A stretch of 64,000 nt of DNA from Flavobacteriales bacterium. Lineage in GTDB: Bacteria; Bacteroidota; Bacteroidia; Flavobacteriales_F; PHOS-HE28. The notes below the pieces were generated by a model. That model worked only from the letters and a program-made list of their open reading frames with translations. It was not told the origin of the DNA and searched no databases. Both the position numbers and the translations under genes were made by a program. The stretch spans positions 186,001 through 250,000 of the forward strand of contig JACJZJ010000001.1 of the NCBI GenBank assembly GCA_020635675.1. The letters run 5' to 3'. Of this stretch, positions 8,361 to 15,850 are shown in pieces; the first letter of the stretch is position 1, and every line of letters starts with the position of its first letter.

Positions 8361-9292
8361 CGGCGATGGCCCGTGTTCCCGCCTGATCCACCCGTGCCGG
8401 GTGTTGAGCGCGACGGACCCACATCACGGGATGGAGCGGAACCACCACTGTTGATCCGGGGACCGTCGTTGTTCCGGGAAGGTCGTGTTTGTGGTGCGCT
8501 GTGGCGCTGACGTTCCGGGTCCTCGGGTGTCGGTGCCGACGTCGGACGTCCGGTCCGTCCTTCGAAATAGGGACGGCGCTCCGTGCCCGGATACAACCGG
8601 ATCCTTTCAGTGCCCGGGTCCTGGATGTTCGGAGCGACCTGCGTTCCCGGTCCCACTCCATCCGTCAACGATGGCCGATGGCCGGTGTAGATGCTGTTCC
8701 CATTTCCGTTGCCTCCTTCATACACGTAGATCGGCGGGTTGTACCAGCTCCCCGGCCCGTAATAGCCGTATCCGCAATACGAACCGTAGCCGCTGTAGTA
8801 GCCACCGTAGGGCCAATAGCTGCCATAGCCATAATAAGAGGACCCCCAGGTGGAGTAGTAGGGTGAGTTCCAGCCATACCCCCAATACGGATCGTACCAA
8901 CCGGGATAGGAACTCCCATATCCGTAATACATGCTGCCGTAGGGATACCCGGAGTACCCTCCCATGCCCAGACCCATCCCGAACCCGAACCGGCCATAGT
9001 TGTAATAGTAGGGGTCGTTGTAGGTCATGTCGTAGTATCCGCGGTCCCCTGAATAGGACTTGGCTTCGCCGGCATCGTAATAGTCCTCCCCATCGTTGTT
9101 CGTCACGGCAGGTTCCTCGATGCTGGATGCTTCCTCATGCGTCGCTGTGGTCCGCACGGATGCGGCCACGGTCCGGTCATAGACCGGGTCGTGCACCTCC
9201 GTTGTGGCCAATTGGCCCGCGCAACCCGACAATACCAAGGCGAGTGCCGCAGGGATCGATGGTGTGATCATCAGGTGGGCGGTGCGTTCCAT
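8357..9292 (-). CDS. Tyr/Gly-rich lipoprotein
   Basis: A 311-residue protein with a lipobox (ALALVLSGC, Cys about residue 24). From about residue 65 to 195 it is almost only Tyr, Gly, Ser, Trp and Pro (stretches such as YYNYGRFGFGMGLGMGGYSG and YGYGSSYPGWYDPYWGYGWN). The last roughly 100 residues are Arg/Pro/Ser/Gly-rich and probably disordered. Such lipoproteins are common in Bacteroidetes and have no known function. An alternative start seven codons later (MITPS) also keeps the lipobox. It is the first gene of a two-gene unit with the OmpP1-like barrel. The opposite strand is open in long Ser/Arg-rich frames because of the composition; those are not genes. Confidence 0.75.
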   Translation of the reverse strand: MERTAHLMITPSIPAALALVLSGCAGQLATTEVHDPVYDRTVAASVRTTATHEEASSIEEPAVTNNDGEDYYDAGEAKSYSGDRGYYDMTYNDPYYYNYGRFGFGMGLGMGGYSGYPYGSMYYGYGSSYPGWYDPYWGYGWNSPYYSTWGSSYYGYGSYWPYGGYYSGYGSYCGYGYYGPGSWYNPPIYVYEGGNGNGNSIYTGHRPSLTDGVGPGTQVAPNIQDPGTERIRLYPGTERRPYFEGRTGRPTSAPTPEDPERQRHSAPQTRPSRNNDGPRINSGGSAPSRDVGPSRSTPGTGGSGGNTGHRR

Positions 9293-9332
9293 GGTCGTTC
9301 GTTTTGCACCCCGTGCTGCGGGGCGAGTTGGC

Positions 9333-9365
9333 TACATTTGGCTCCCTTCGGACGTATCAAAAATA
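9333..9365. promoter_or_regulatory. Divergent promoter region between the lipoprotein gene and proS
   Basis: TACATTTG at 9333-9340 on plus fits the Bacteroidetes TAnnTTTG element and would start transcription about 30 bases before proS. On the minus strand 9358-9365 reads TATTTTTG, the same element facing the lipoprotein gene. Neither has a TTG at the best upstream distance, so strength is uncertain. The two elements face across each other, so the promoters should interfere. Confidence 0.5.
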
Positions 9366-9379
9366 ATACCAGCCGGGCC

Positions 9380-10849
9380 GTGAGCGACATACTGACGAAA
9401 CGAGCGGACGACTACGCCCAGTGGTACAATGACCTTGTGCTTAAAGCGGACCTGGCCGAGCACAGCGAGGTACGCGGCTGCATGGTCATCAAACCGCATG
9501 GCTATGCCATCTGGGAGAAGATGCGCGATGCCTTGGACGGTATGTTCAAGGCCACCGGTCATGTCAACGCGTATTTCCCGCTTTTCATCCCCCGGAGCTA
9601 TTTCGCCCGGGAGGCCAGCCATGTGGAGGGATTCGCCAAGGAATGCGCGGTGGTCACGCACTACCGGCTCAAGAGCGACCCGGAGAAGGGCATCGTAGTG
9701 GACCCGGAGGCAAAGCTGGAGGAGGAGCTGGTGGTCCGCCCCACGAGCGAGACCATCATTTGGAATACCTACAAGGGCTGGATCAAGAGCTATCGCGACC
9801 TGCCGTTGCTGGTGAACCAATGGGCCAATGTGGTCCGCTGGGAGATGCGCACTCGCCTGTTCCTTCGCACGGCCGAGTTCCTCTGGCAGGAGGGCCATAC
9901 CGCCCATGCCACAAAGCAGGACGCGGAGGAGGAGACCATGCGCATGCTCGATGTGTATGCGCGCTTCGCGGAGGAATGGCTGGCGATGCCGGTGATCAAG
10001 GGCGTGAAGACGGAGAGCGAGCGCTTCGCCGGAGCGGAGGATACCTATTGCATCGAGGCATTGATGCAGGACGGGAAAGCCCTGCAGGCAGGCACGTCCC
10101 ATTTCCTGGGTCAGAATTTCGCCAAGGCCTTCGATGTCGTGTTCACCAATCGCGAGAACCGCCAGGAACATGTCTGGGCGACCAGCTGGGGTGTGAGCAC
10201 GCGCCTGATGGGCGCTTTGATCATGACGCACAGTGATGATCACGGACTGGTGCTCCCGCCGAAACTCGCTCCGGTGCAGGTGGTCGTGGTACCGATCTCC
10301 AAGACCCCCGAGCAACTCGCCGCCATCACGGAAAGGGTACAGCCCATCCTGCGATCCCTGAGCGAGCGCGGGATCACCGTGAAGTACGACGATGATGACA
10401 CCAGGAAACCCGGTTGGAAGTTCGCGGAATACGAGTTCAAGGGCTTTCCCGTGCGGATCGCCATCGGCCCGCGTGACCTGGAGAACGGTACCGTCGAGGT
10501 GGCCCGTCGCGATACACTGGAGAAGGAGACCCTACAGGTGACCGACCTTGCGGAGAAGATCGAGCACCTCCTCCAGGCCATCCAGTCGAACCTGTACGAG
10601 AAGGCCCTCCAGTCCAGGGAGGAGCACACACGGGCAGTGGACACTTATCCGGAATTCAAGGAAGCGATCGAGCAGGGCGGTCTCATTTACGCACACTGGG
10701 ACGGAACCGAAGCGACCGAGGCGCGCATCAAGGAGGAGACCAAGGCGACCATACGCTGTATCCCGCTGAAGGGCGATACTTCACCAGGCAAGTGCATGGT
10801 CACCGGAGCACCGAGCGCCCAACGGGTGATCTTCGCCCGCGCCTATTGA
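9380..10849 (+). CDS. proS: Prolyl-tRNA synthetase (ProS type 3)
   Basis: Charges tRNA-Pro with proline in the cytoplasm. The 489-residue length and sequence fit the shorter, eukaryote/archaeon-like type-3 enzyme without the INS editing insertion. Class II synthetase signatures are visible: HVNAYFPLFIPRSYF, the motif-2 region RTRLFLRTAEFLWQEGHTAH, and GTSHFLGQNFAKAF, followed by the anticodon-binding domain and the typical C-terminal RVIFARAY. GTG at 9380 was chosen because the protein reads VSDILTKRADDYAQWYNDLV from there, as in relatives, and a promoter element lies just upstream; the frame is open further 5' but through the divergent gene. The next gene begins 2 bases after the stop. Confidence 0.96.
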   Translation: MSDILTKRADDYAQWYNDLVLKADLAEHSEVRGCMVIKPHGYAIWEKMRDALDGMFKATGHVNAYFPLFIPRSYFAREASHVEGFAKECAVVTHYRLKSDPEKGIVVDPEAKLEEELVVRPTSETIIWNTYKGWIKSYRDLPLLVNQWANVVRWEMRTRLFLRTAEFLWQEGHTAHATKQDAEEETMRMLDVYARFAEEWLAMPVIKGVKTESERFAGAEDTYCIEALMQDGKALQAGTSHFLGQNFAKAFDVVFTNRENRQEHVWATSWGVSTRLMGALIMTHSDDHGLVLPPKLAPVQVVVVPISKTPEQLAAITERVQPILRSLSERGITVKYDDDDTRKPGWKFAEYEFKGFPVRIAIGPRDLENGTVEVARRDTLEKETLQVTDLAEKIEHLLQAIQSNLYEKALQSREEHTRAVDTYPEFKEAIEQGGLIYAHWDGTEATEARIKEETKATIRCIPLKGDTSPGKCMVTGAPSAQRVIFARAY

Positions 10850-10851
10850 CC

Positions 10852-11553
10852 ATGACCAGGAAGGAGACACCTGCCCCCCGGACCATGGTCGTCGATCTGC
10901 TCAAGGGCAAATCGGTGCTCAAGCAGAACATCTTCGGCATCACGCGCGAGACGTTCGCCATGCTGAAGGAAGTGGTACAGGAGATGGCGGCCGACCTGAG
11001 CGCGGTGATGGCCAAGGCGGACGAACGCGTCACCGTCCAGTATCGGGACAAGGGTGAACTGGCGTGTGAACTGAAGGTGGCCGGCGATATCATCATCTTT
11101 CACATGCACACCAATGTGTTCCGCTTGGAGCAGGGCCACAGCCTTTGGAAGAACTCCTATTTGGAGGAGGATGAGATGCGTGGATATTTCGGCATCATTA
11201 ACATGTACAACTTCCTCAGTGACTCCTTCACCTACAACAGGGGCAACGATCTCGGCTATCTGGTGTCCCGGCTTTTCGTGAACAAGGACCGCCATTACTT
11301 CCTGCAGGGCAAAAGACAGCTCGGTTTCCTATACAACGATCTTCCGGGTGCGGCGCTCGGGCGCGAGGAGCTCAAGGCCCTGCTTTGGTCGGTGATCATC
11401 TATGTGATCGACTTCGACCTGCTGACCCCTCCTTACGATGCCGTGAACCAGGTGACCGTCAGTGAAATGAACGAATTGAACGCCAACCTCCAGCTCAGCA
11501 CTGGCAAGCGACTGGGGTTCCGGTTCCAGGCGGATACGGACGACATCCACTAG
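10852..11553 (+). CDS. Conserved protein of unknown function
   Basis: A 233-residue soluble protein beginning MTRKETPAPRTMVVDLLKGK. It looks alpha/beta, with no signal peptide or membrane segment. Notable stretches are VQYRDKGELACELKVAGDIIIFHMHTNVF, GYFGIINMYNFLSDSFTYNRGNDLGYLVSRLFVNKDRHYF and LLWSVIIYVIDFDLLTPPYD. The even codon use and smooth hydrophobic pattern say it is a real gene. I do not recognise a functional family; my impression is of a conserved Bacteroidetes protein. It follows proS by 2 bases and is almost certainly co-transcribed with it. It ends just before the tRNA-Glu promoter. Confidence 0.75.
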   Translation: MTRKETPAPRTMVVDLLKGKSVLKQNIFGITRETFAMLKEVVQEMAADLSAVMAKADERVTVQYRDKGELACELKVAGDIIIFHMHTNVFRLEQGHSLWKNSYLEEDEMRGYFGIINMYNFLSDSFTYNRGNDLGYLVSRLFVNKDRHYFLQGKRQLGFLYNDLPGAALGREELKALLWSVIIYVIDFDLLTPPYDAVNQVTVSEMNELNANLQLSTGKRLGFRFQADTDDIH

Positions 11554-11558
11554 GTCCG

Positions 11559-11589
11559 TTTGCCGGATCTGCGTTGTTCCTTATTTTTG
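11559..11589 (+). promoter_or_regulatory. Bacteroidetes-type promoter of tRNA-Glu
   Basis: TTTG at 11559-11562, exactly 19 bases, then TATTTTTG at 11582-11589. This matches the known Bacteroidetes consensus (TTTG, about 19-21, TAnnTTTG). It lies 36 bases before the tRNA, a normal leader for a tRNA precursor. Confidence 0.8.
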
Positions 11590-11625
11590 CGACCCCTTTC
11601 GAAAAACCGTCAGGGGAAACGGGAT

Positions 11626-11697
11626 GGCCCGTTCGTCTAGGGGTTAGGACGCGTCCCTTTCACGGATGAAACAGGGGTTCGATTCCCCTACGGGCTA
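11626..11697 (+). tRNA. tRNA-Glu (anticodon UUC)
   Basis: A 72-nt cloverleaf without encoded CCA. Acceptor GGCCCGT pairs with ACGGGCT (G-U at the first pair) with discriminator A. The D arm holds CTAGGGGTTAGGAC; the anticodon stem CGTCC/GGATG closes the loop CTTTCAC with anticodon TTC; the T arm is AGGGGTTCGATTCCCCT. The 3' end is the insertion site of the island, and the tRNA remains complete because the island carries the same 13 bases. Confidence 0.96.
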
Positions 11698-11698
11698 C
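11686..11698 (+). repeat. Left attachment repeat (3' end of tRNA-Glu)
   Basis: CCCTACGGGCTAC, the last bases of the T arm and acceptor stem plus one base. An identical copy lies at 33184-33196. Identity stops at once on both sides, so the direct repeat is 13 bp. Confidence 0.85.
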
Positions 11699-11711
11699 TA
11701 GGATTCTCAGG

Positions 11712-11742
11712 CAGGGATGGGCGAAAGCCCGTCCCTGTTGCA
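11712..11742 (+). terminator. Island-borne terminator downstream of tRNA-Glu
   Basis: CAGGGATGGGC / GCCCGTCCCTG, an 11-bp stem with one T-G pair and a GAAA loop, followed by TTGCATTT. It lies 14 bases past the repeat, so it belongs to the island and replaces the displaced chromosomal terminator now at 33202-33229. The T tract is weak. Confidence 0.7.
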
Positions 11743-11757
11743 TTTCAGAAGGGGCTT

Positions 11758-11774
11758 GTTCGCCAGCGTTCGCC
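11758..11774 (+). repeat. Paired GTTCGCC repeats, likely left integrase arm sites
   Basis: GTTCGCC at 11758-11764 and again at 11768-11774, exactly 10 bases apart, 60-75 bases inside the left attachment repeat. The same word recurs three times with the same phasing inside the right end (33138-33164), plus once inverted at 33069-33075. This layout resembles arm-type sites of tyrosine recombinases. The function is inferred. Confidence 0.55.
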
Positions 11775-12010
11775 ATTGGGCAGAATTCTGTGCCGAGATC
11801 GCCCCCAATGGCAGGTTCTGGATGCCGATAGGCCCCTACCCCGCAAACCGAACTGTAGCAGGTTGGAAGGGGCTTCGGGAATTGAGCCGCAGACCGTGAA
11901 CCGCCCTGCACCCGACCCGTAGCAGGCTGGAAACGGCGTTTTTGACCCGTTAGGGGCTGTCCCCGAGCATGAAAAGGGTGCGACAAGGAATAGGGGCCTC
12001 GGGGAGGTGC
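11775..12010. other. Non-coding left end of the island
   Basis: No convincing gene. It contains a 14-base direct repeat GTAGCAGG(T/C)TGGAA at 11855-11868 and 11919-11932, 64 bases apart, which may be a further binding site for a recombination protein. Frames that are open here run across the attachment site and do not look like proteins. Confidence 0.5.
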
Positions 12011-12502
12011 TCAGGCCGAAGCCCCCTTCATGATGTCGCGACGGGCGGCAACACGCTCGATCCAGTCGTAATGGGCAATGAGCGCATCGCAGCGATCCTG
12101 CTCCCCCTCGCCCGCGATCGCAAAGCGATATGTGGAACAGTTGCTCTTCAATAAGCCATCGTGATCGAGCTTCACTCTCGCATATACCTCTCGAAGGACG
12201 GAGGCAGTGGGCTCAGACCCCTGAGCAAAGGCCACGATGGCATGTTCCTCATGAATGTGGTTCAGCACCAAACAGTCCATCATACCCAGAGTGGTGCTCT
12301 TGTTGTAGTGCTTGGACAGGGTGATCAGGATCCATTGGCGTAGATCAAGGACTGCACCACCCTTCGTTTCAGCTATGAGCACTGGACCATTCCAACAGCG
12401 TCCATTGATGCAGCGGTCTGTGAGGTCATATTCCTTCTGTTCCATGGTTCCATCGCGCACATGAGCGCTCCATGGTAAATAGGTGGGCGGCCCAAGCGTC
12501 AC
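12011..12502 (-). CDS. Uncharacterised protein at the end of the mer-like operon
   Basis: Up to 163 residues from ATG at 12502; a start at 12445 (MEQKEYDL) would give 144. No signal peptide or membrane segment is seen. It contains CINGRCWNGP near the start, VLIAETKGGAVLDLRQWILITL and LVLNHIHEEHAIVAFAQG, consistent with a small alpha/beta fold. I do not recognise a family. It lies 24 bases behind the GDCC gene on the same strand, and it is the last gene before the left end of the island, so co-expression with the mer-like genes is likely. The position suggests metal response, but nothing in the sequence proves it. Confidence 0.5.
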   Translation of the reverse strand: MTLGPPTYLPWSAHVRDGTMEQKEYDLTDRCINGRCWNGPVLIAETKGGAVLDLRQWILITLSKHYNKSTTLGMMDCLVLNHIHEEHAIVAFAQGSEPTASVLREVYARVKLDHDGLLKSNCSTYRFAIAGEGEQDRCDALIAHYDWIERVAARRDIMKGASA

Positions 12503-12526
12503 ATGACCTGACCACAGGGACGGCTG

Positions 12527-12751
12527 CTACCCGCAGCAACCTTTGCCATCAGCCTGAACAGGCGGGCAGGGCACCGTTCCATAGCTGCAAAACACGCAGC
12601 AGTCGCCTTGCTTCGGTTTGAGCACTTGGTGGCAGGACCTACATTCATAGAAGAACTGGCACGCATCCGTTGGCATGACCTCCTCAACGGCGCTCTTGCA
12701 CAAGGGGCATGTGATCAGGGACTTGGTCAGGATGGTCATGCTCTCGCTCAT
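12527..12751 (-). CDS. Small Cys-rich GDCC-type protein of mer-like operons
   Basis: A 74-residue protein with eleven cysteines. CPLCK and CRSCHQ form a likely zinc-ribbon/rubredoxin-type knuckle (residues about 15-45), followed by GDCCVFCSYGTVPCPPVQ and a terminal GKGCCG. From memory, GDCCxFCSYGxxxCPP is a recurring signature of small proteins beside merT genes in Bacteroidetes and Proteobacteria. Its role is unknown; binding Hg(II) or another soft metal is a reasonable guess. The start overlaps the merTP stop as ATGA. A shorter alternative reading in another frame was rejected for lacking this signature. Confidence 0.75.
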   Translation of the reverse strand: MSESMTILTKSLITCPLCKSAVEEVMPTDACQFFYECRSCHQVLKPKQGDCCVFCSYGTVPCPPVQADGKGCCG

Positions 12752-13353
12752 TGTGCGTTCTCCAGTATGTGTGATGAGACTGCTTCATAGCCACTGGAAT
12801 CTACGGCGGCCATGATGGCTTCAATACGAACGATAGAAGGGTCATACGTGACCACTGCTCTGTCCTCAGTGTAGTAGGCGACAGCTTCGACCACTCCACG
12901 AACCTTCTGTAGCTCCGCGCTGACGTGCATTTCACAGGTTGGGCAGGTCATGCCTTTGACCTCGACCTCCGCCCTCGATATCTGGCCAGCAACTTGTGCC
13001 GTTGGAGCCTTGCTGGGAACGAACCATGACGCATACAGTGGAAAGGCGGTGAGCACCACGCCGAGCGCCGTAACGATGCCCAGAAACGCCGTGCTGCCCA
13101 AGAATCCCCTCTTGGGTGCAACCTCACATCCGCATTCATCGACCTTCTGTGGTCGCAATCTCAACCACCATGCGTATCCGAGCAGGAGAATGGAGGCTCC
13201 GATCAGGTACGGGCGCAAGGGAGCGACCCAACCGAACGTGCTGACCAACGAGCCAGCGCCAGCGACCGCCGCCAAGAGCGGACCGATACAGCACAAGGTT
13301 GACGCAATGGCCGCGACCAGTCCAGCGCTCGCTACACCCTTTCCCGACTTCAT
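12748..13353 (-). CDS. merTP: Mercuric ion transporter MerT fused to a MerP-type HMA domain
   Basis: A 201-residue inner-membrane protein. The MerT part has TM1 with the Cys pair (STLCCIGPLLAAVAGAGS), TM2 (PYLIGASILLLGYAWWL), a cytoplasmic loop with a second Cys pair (DECGCE) and TM3 (GSTAFLGIVTALGVVLTAF). A C-terminal HMA domain (VEVKGMTCPTCEMHVSAEL, about residue 130 on) replaces separate periplasmic MerP. In classical mer systems MerT hands Hg(II) inward to MerA. Neighbours are the HMA-like lipoprotein (ATGA overlap upstream) and the GDCC protein (ATGA overlap downstream). No merA is present in the island, which makes the physiological role unclear. Confidence 0.88.
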   Translation of the reverse strand: MKSGKGVASAGLVAAIASTLCCIGPLLAAVAGAGSLVSTFGWVAPLRPYLIGASILLLGYAWWLRLRPQKVDECGCEVAPKRGFLGSTAFLGIVTALGVVLTAFPLYASWFVPSKAPTAQVAGQISRAEVEVKGMTCPTCEMHVSAELQKVRGVVEAVAYYTEDRAVVTYDPSIVRIEAIMAAVDSSGYEAVSSHILENAQ

Positions 13354-14090
13354 TCCGTTGTATGCTCGTCCGTTTTGCAGGCCTTCAGCTTGTCCTTGCA
13401 GCAGCCCTCGGCCTCAGGGTCGCTCAGGCCGCGCTCTTCTACGATCACACGAACTTGCTCTTTGCGGTCTTCACCCATGTACCGTGTAATGACCTTCCCA
13501 ACGTTCGTTTCCAACTGGGCCCTTGCTTCATCGTCGATCTCATCAATACCTGTGATGGCAGCGAACTTGTCGGCGAAAAGCTGTCTGATCTCCTCCCGCA
13601 TGGGGACTGCAACGCTGTCGGCCACAGGACCGCCCTCTTTCAGCATGCCAATGATGCGATCGGCGATCACACCCGCTTCCTCCTTGCTCAGTTCATCCAC
13701 TTCAGCGTTCCGATACCATGACCCTGCTACGCGGAACTTCTTGTCCAGCGTATCGCGACCCGCTGCGTTGACCCTTTCCGCAGCGATGTGATACTTCTCG
13801 AAAAGTGAACGCGTCAGTTCTTCCTGCCTCGATGCCGCAGTGCCCTCCTTCCAGACCAGTCCTACTACGATGCCCTTGCGGTCCATCCATGCCTCCTCGA
13901 TCTCATCGGTCTCCTCCATGGCTTTGAGGAGCGGCTTTGCCATGCTGCCGCAGCCGATGTGATGCGCAGCGCCGCAAACCATGTCCACATCATAGAACGT
14001 GATCTTATCCGAGGGGGAAACGAAAGCGCATGACGCGAGGAACGAGACCCACGCGAAAGCGAAGAGGTATGTCGCGGTGTTGCGGTTCAT
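13350..14090 (-). CDS. Lipoprotein with a degenerate HMA-like N-terminal domain
   Basis: A 246-residue protein with a lipobox (FLASC, Cys about residue 21). The first mature segment, KITFYDVDMVCGAAHHIGCGSMAKPLLKAM followed by EETDEIEEAWMDRKGIVVGLVWKEG, follows the beta-alpha-beta-beta layout of heavy-metal-associated domains, with C-x7-C in place of CxxC. The C-terminal part is helical and ends in the Cys-rich tail EAEGCCKDKLKACKTDEHTTE. It lies between arsR and merTP with 4-base overlaps on both sides, so it is part of the metal operon. A role as an envelope metal sink or delivery protein is inferred. Confidence 0.7.
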   Translation of the reverse strand: MNRNTATYLFAFAWVSFLASCAFVSPSDKITFYDVDMVCGAAHHIGCGSMAKPLLKAMEETDEIEEAWMDRKGIVVGLVWKEGTAASRQEELTRSLFEKYHIAAERVNAAGRDTLDKKFRVAGSWYRNAEVDELSKEEAGVIADRIIGMLKEGGPVADSVAVPMREEIRQLFADKFAAITGIDEIDDEARAQLETNVGKVITRYMGEDRKEQVRVIVEERGLSDPEAEGCCKDKLKACKTDEHTTE

Positions 14091-14443
14091 GATGCTGCGG
14101 TTTGCAGGTGTTCTCCGAGTAGGTCATTGATCAGCGCGGGCTGGGTCAGGCGGTAGTAGATGGTCACACCATCCTTGCGGGTGCTCACCCAGCCTGCGTC
14201 CTTCAGCTTCTTCAAGTGCTGGGATACAGCCTGCACAGTCATGCTCAGGATGTCGCTGAGATCACAGGGGCAGAGTTCTGGCTCAATGGCCAGCAGGTAC
14301 AGAATGCGCAGCCGACTGGCATTCCCTGCAAGCTGCAAGCGCTCGGCCTGCTCATCGAAGACCTTTCCTCTCTCAGCCAGCGCTCTGCGACAGGCTTTGA
14401 TCTTCAACGGGTCTGCAAGAAGACGGATGCAGGTAATGGCCAT
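14087..14443 (-). CDS. ArsR/SmtB family metal-responsive repressor
   Basis: A 118-residue winged helix-turn-helix repressor. The core reads RLQLAGNASRLRILYLLAIEPELCPCDLSDILSMTVQAVSQHLKKLKDAGWVSTRKDGVTIYYRL. ELCPCDL holds the CxC metal site of the alpha-3 type seen in ArsR and CadC, which bind soft metals (As(III), Cd, Pb, Hg). It is first in the operon and lies 31 bases from a perfect palindromic operator, so metal binding should release autorepression and induce the lipoprotein, merTP and GDCC genes. Its stop overlaps the next start as ATGA. Confidence 0.92.
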   Translation of the reverse strand: MAITCIRLLADPLKIKACRRALAERGKVFDEQAERLQLAGNASRLRILYLLAIEPELCPCDLSDILSMTVQAVSQHLKKLKDAGWVSTRKDGVTIYYRLTQPALINDLLGEHLQTAAS

Positions 14444-14474
14444 TGCTTAATGCTCGGCCACAAAGGAACATCAG

Positions 14475-14498
14475 TTATTTAAGCGATCGCTTAAATAA
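14475..14498. promoter_or_regulatory. Palindromic ArsR operator
   Basis: A perfect 24-bp inverted repeat with half-site TTATTTAAGCGA, located 32-55 bases upstream of the arsR start. The AT-rich arms around a GC centre and the position directly before an ArsR gene fit an ArsR/SmtB operator. Binding is inferred. Confidence 0.8.
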
Positions 14499-14546
14499 GC
14501 CGATGGGCTTGGACACCTACCACTCTCATGCGGTGGGTAGGACCAA

Positions 14547-15155
14547 TCATCGCGTCGCCCTCGTCTCAACCTCAACGCCCAGCAGCCTCCGCATACCGTT
14601 TTCCAATGCGTCCATGGCGAGCTTCATTTTGTCGTGGAGAATGGTGAAGGCCTCATCGAGATCTTCACGCATCGACTTTCGCGCGTCGCTCTCCACGGCC
14701 ATCACGTTGATGAGCACCTCTGACCTGTGATGCGGGTGGATGATCTCCTCGATCTTGTAGTGTGTGGCAAAGACGCCGTCCATCTTCTCGCACATGGTCC
14801 TGTCGAAGTAGAACCGCCTACGCCTGTAATACGAATGCACATCGTCCATCTGCTTCCGCAGCTTCACATAGCCCTCCTCCCGCTGCTTGGAGACGTCCTC
14901 GGTGACGTTTCGCATAAGCTTGAGGTATTGCCAGACGTCTTGCCGTAGGTCAAACAGCTTGTCGTATATCTCGACCATCACCCGCACGCGATCTTCGTGA
15001 AGACGGCCAAACATGATTTCGTGAGACTTCAATGCGCGGTTGTTGCGCGTGCTCATTATGGCGGCCCAAACCGCAGCACTCGCAGCAACGAAGGATGCCG
15101 TAACCGTGGCGATGGCTTGTGCTGGAATCTCCATGGGGCTGTTACACATTGTCAC
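14547..15155 (-). CDS. Membrane-anchored helical protein (first of a similar pair)
   Basis: About 202 residues. One N-terminal membrane segment (IATVTASFVAASAAVWAAIM) is followed by a long, charged, helical soluble part (EDRVRVMVEIYDKLFDLRQDVWQYLKLM, QREEGYVKLRKQMDDVHSYYRRRRFYFDRTMCEKMDGVFATHYKIEE). A start at 15134 (MEIPAQ) is equally possible and would remove the 14-base overlap with the next gene upstream. Architecture and length match its neighbour, so the two look like diverged duplicates or a two-part complex. I know no family for it. It sits in the island next to a nuclease-like gene. Confidence 0.65.
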   Translation of the reverse strand: MTMCNSPMEIPAQAIATVTASFVAASAAVWAAIMSTRNNRALKSHEIMFGRLHEDRVRVMVEIYDKLFDLRQDVWQYLKLMRNVTEDVSKQREEGYVKLRKQMDDVHSYYRRRRFYFDRTMCEKMDGVFATHYKIEEIIHPHHRSEVLINVMAVESDARKSMREDLDEAFTILHDKMKLAMDALENGMRRLLGVEVETRATR

Positions 15156-15750
15156 CTGATAGAACGGCCTTGAACTGCGCTTGGAGACGGGTCAGCGCTG
15201 CATAGAAGTCCTTGTTGACAGCGGTACGAGCTTCGTCCAGATTGTTCATGAACGTTTGTCGAATAGCTGGATCGGTATGGAACGCACGATGACTTCCCCC
15301 GATCATGGGAATGCCCGCTGTGCTCAGCACTTGGCTGGCCTGTACCAGAACCTCTACGGTTGCATCATCCATGTATATCCGTTTCCTCTCCAATAGGCGC
15401 ACGAGGTCCTCTTCTTGGGAGATCATCTCCCTGAACCGCTCACCTTCTCCTTGTGGAACGTGCGCTTGGTTGATGAACGCGACCGTGACGGTTCTGAACT
15501 TCAACACCTGCTCGTAGATCGCACCGAGGGCTTCTGCCTGTTGCTCGTTGTACTTGGTGAAGCGGATAGTCTGACGGTGAAGGTCGGCACGTAGTTCTTC
15601 AAGTTCCTTGGAATAGGCTGCCTTCAGCGCTTCCATGTCTTTCGCATGACTCCGTTCGATCAAGAACCGCATGAGGAAGCCGATCGCGACCAACGCGATG
15701 GACCATACTCCTCCGAGCACCAGTGTGAGCTTGTTGAAATCGTAAATCAT
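15142..15750 (-). CDS. Membrane-anchored helical protein (second of a similar pair)
   Basis: A 202-residue protein with a single N-terminal membrane segment (LTLVLGGVWSIALVAIGFLMRFLIE), a coiled coil (HAKDMEALKAAYSKELEELRADLHRQTIRFTKY) and a helical C-terminal domain (EQQAEALGAIYEQVLKFRTVTVAFINQ, REMISQEEDLVRLLERKRIYMDDATVEVLVQAS). It has the same layout and number of residues as the gene it overlaps at its 3' end. It is first of the two-gene unit. Function is unknown. Both being on a mobile island, a membrane-associated sensor or effector is one possibility, without direct evidence. Confidence 0.65.
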   Translation of the reverse strand: MIYDFNKLTLVLGGVWSIALVAIGFLMRFLIERSHAKDMEALKAAYSKELEELRADLHRQTIRFTKYNEQQAEALGAIYEQVLKFRTVTVAFINQAHVPQGEGERFREMISQEEDLVRLLERKRIYMDDATVEVLVQASQVLSTAGIPMIGGSHRAFHTDPAIRQTFMNNLDEARTAVNKDFYAALTRLQAQFKAVLSGDNV

Positions 15751-15850
15751 CCTTGGTCATTGACCACGCCAAGGTATCGGTCACGCTCTCGGAGAATGGG
15801 TTGAGATCAAAAACCCAAAAATGGACCGCAAAATTCGCGAGCGTCTGGGC

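Noticed and set aside
8485..9267. Plus-strand open frame of 260 codons rich in Ser/Arg/Thr
   Set aside because: It is the complement of the Tyr/Gly-rich lipoprotein region; the low-complexity composition keeps stop codons away. No start signal or protein-like pattern.
11660..11986. Minus-strand frame running across the tRNA 3' end
   Set aside because: It crosses the attachment repeat, terminator hairpin and tRNA; it is a chance open frame.
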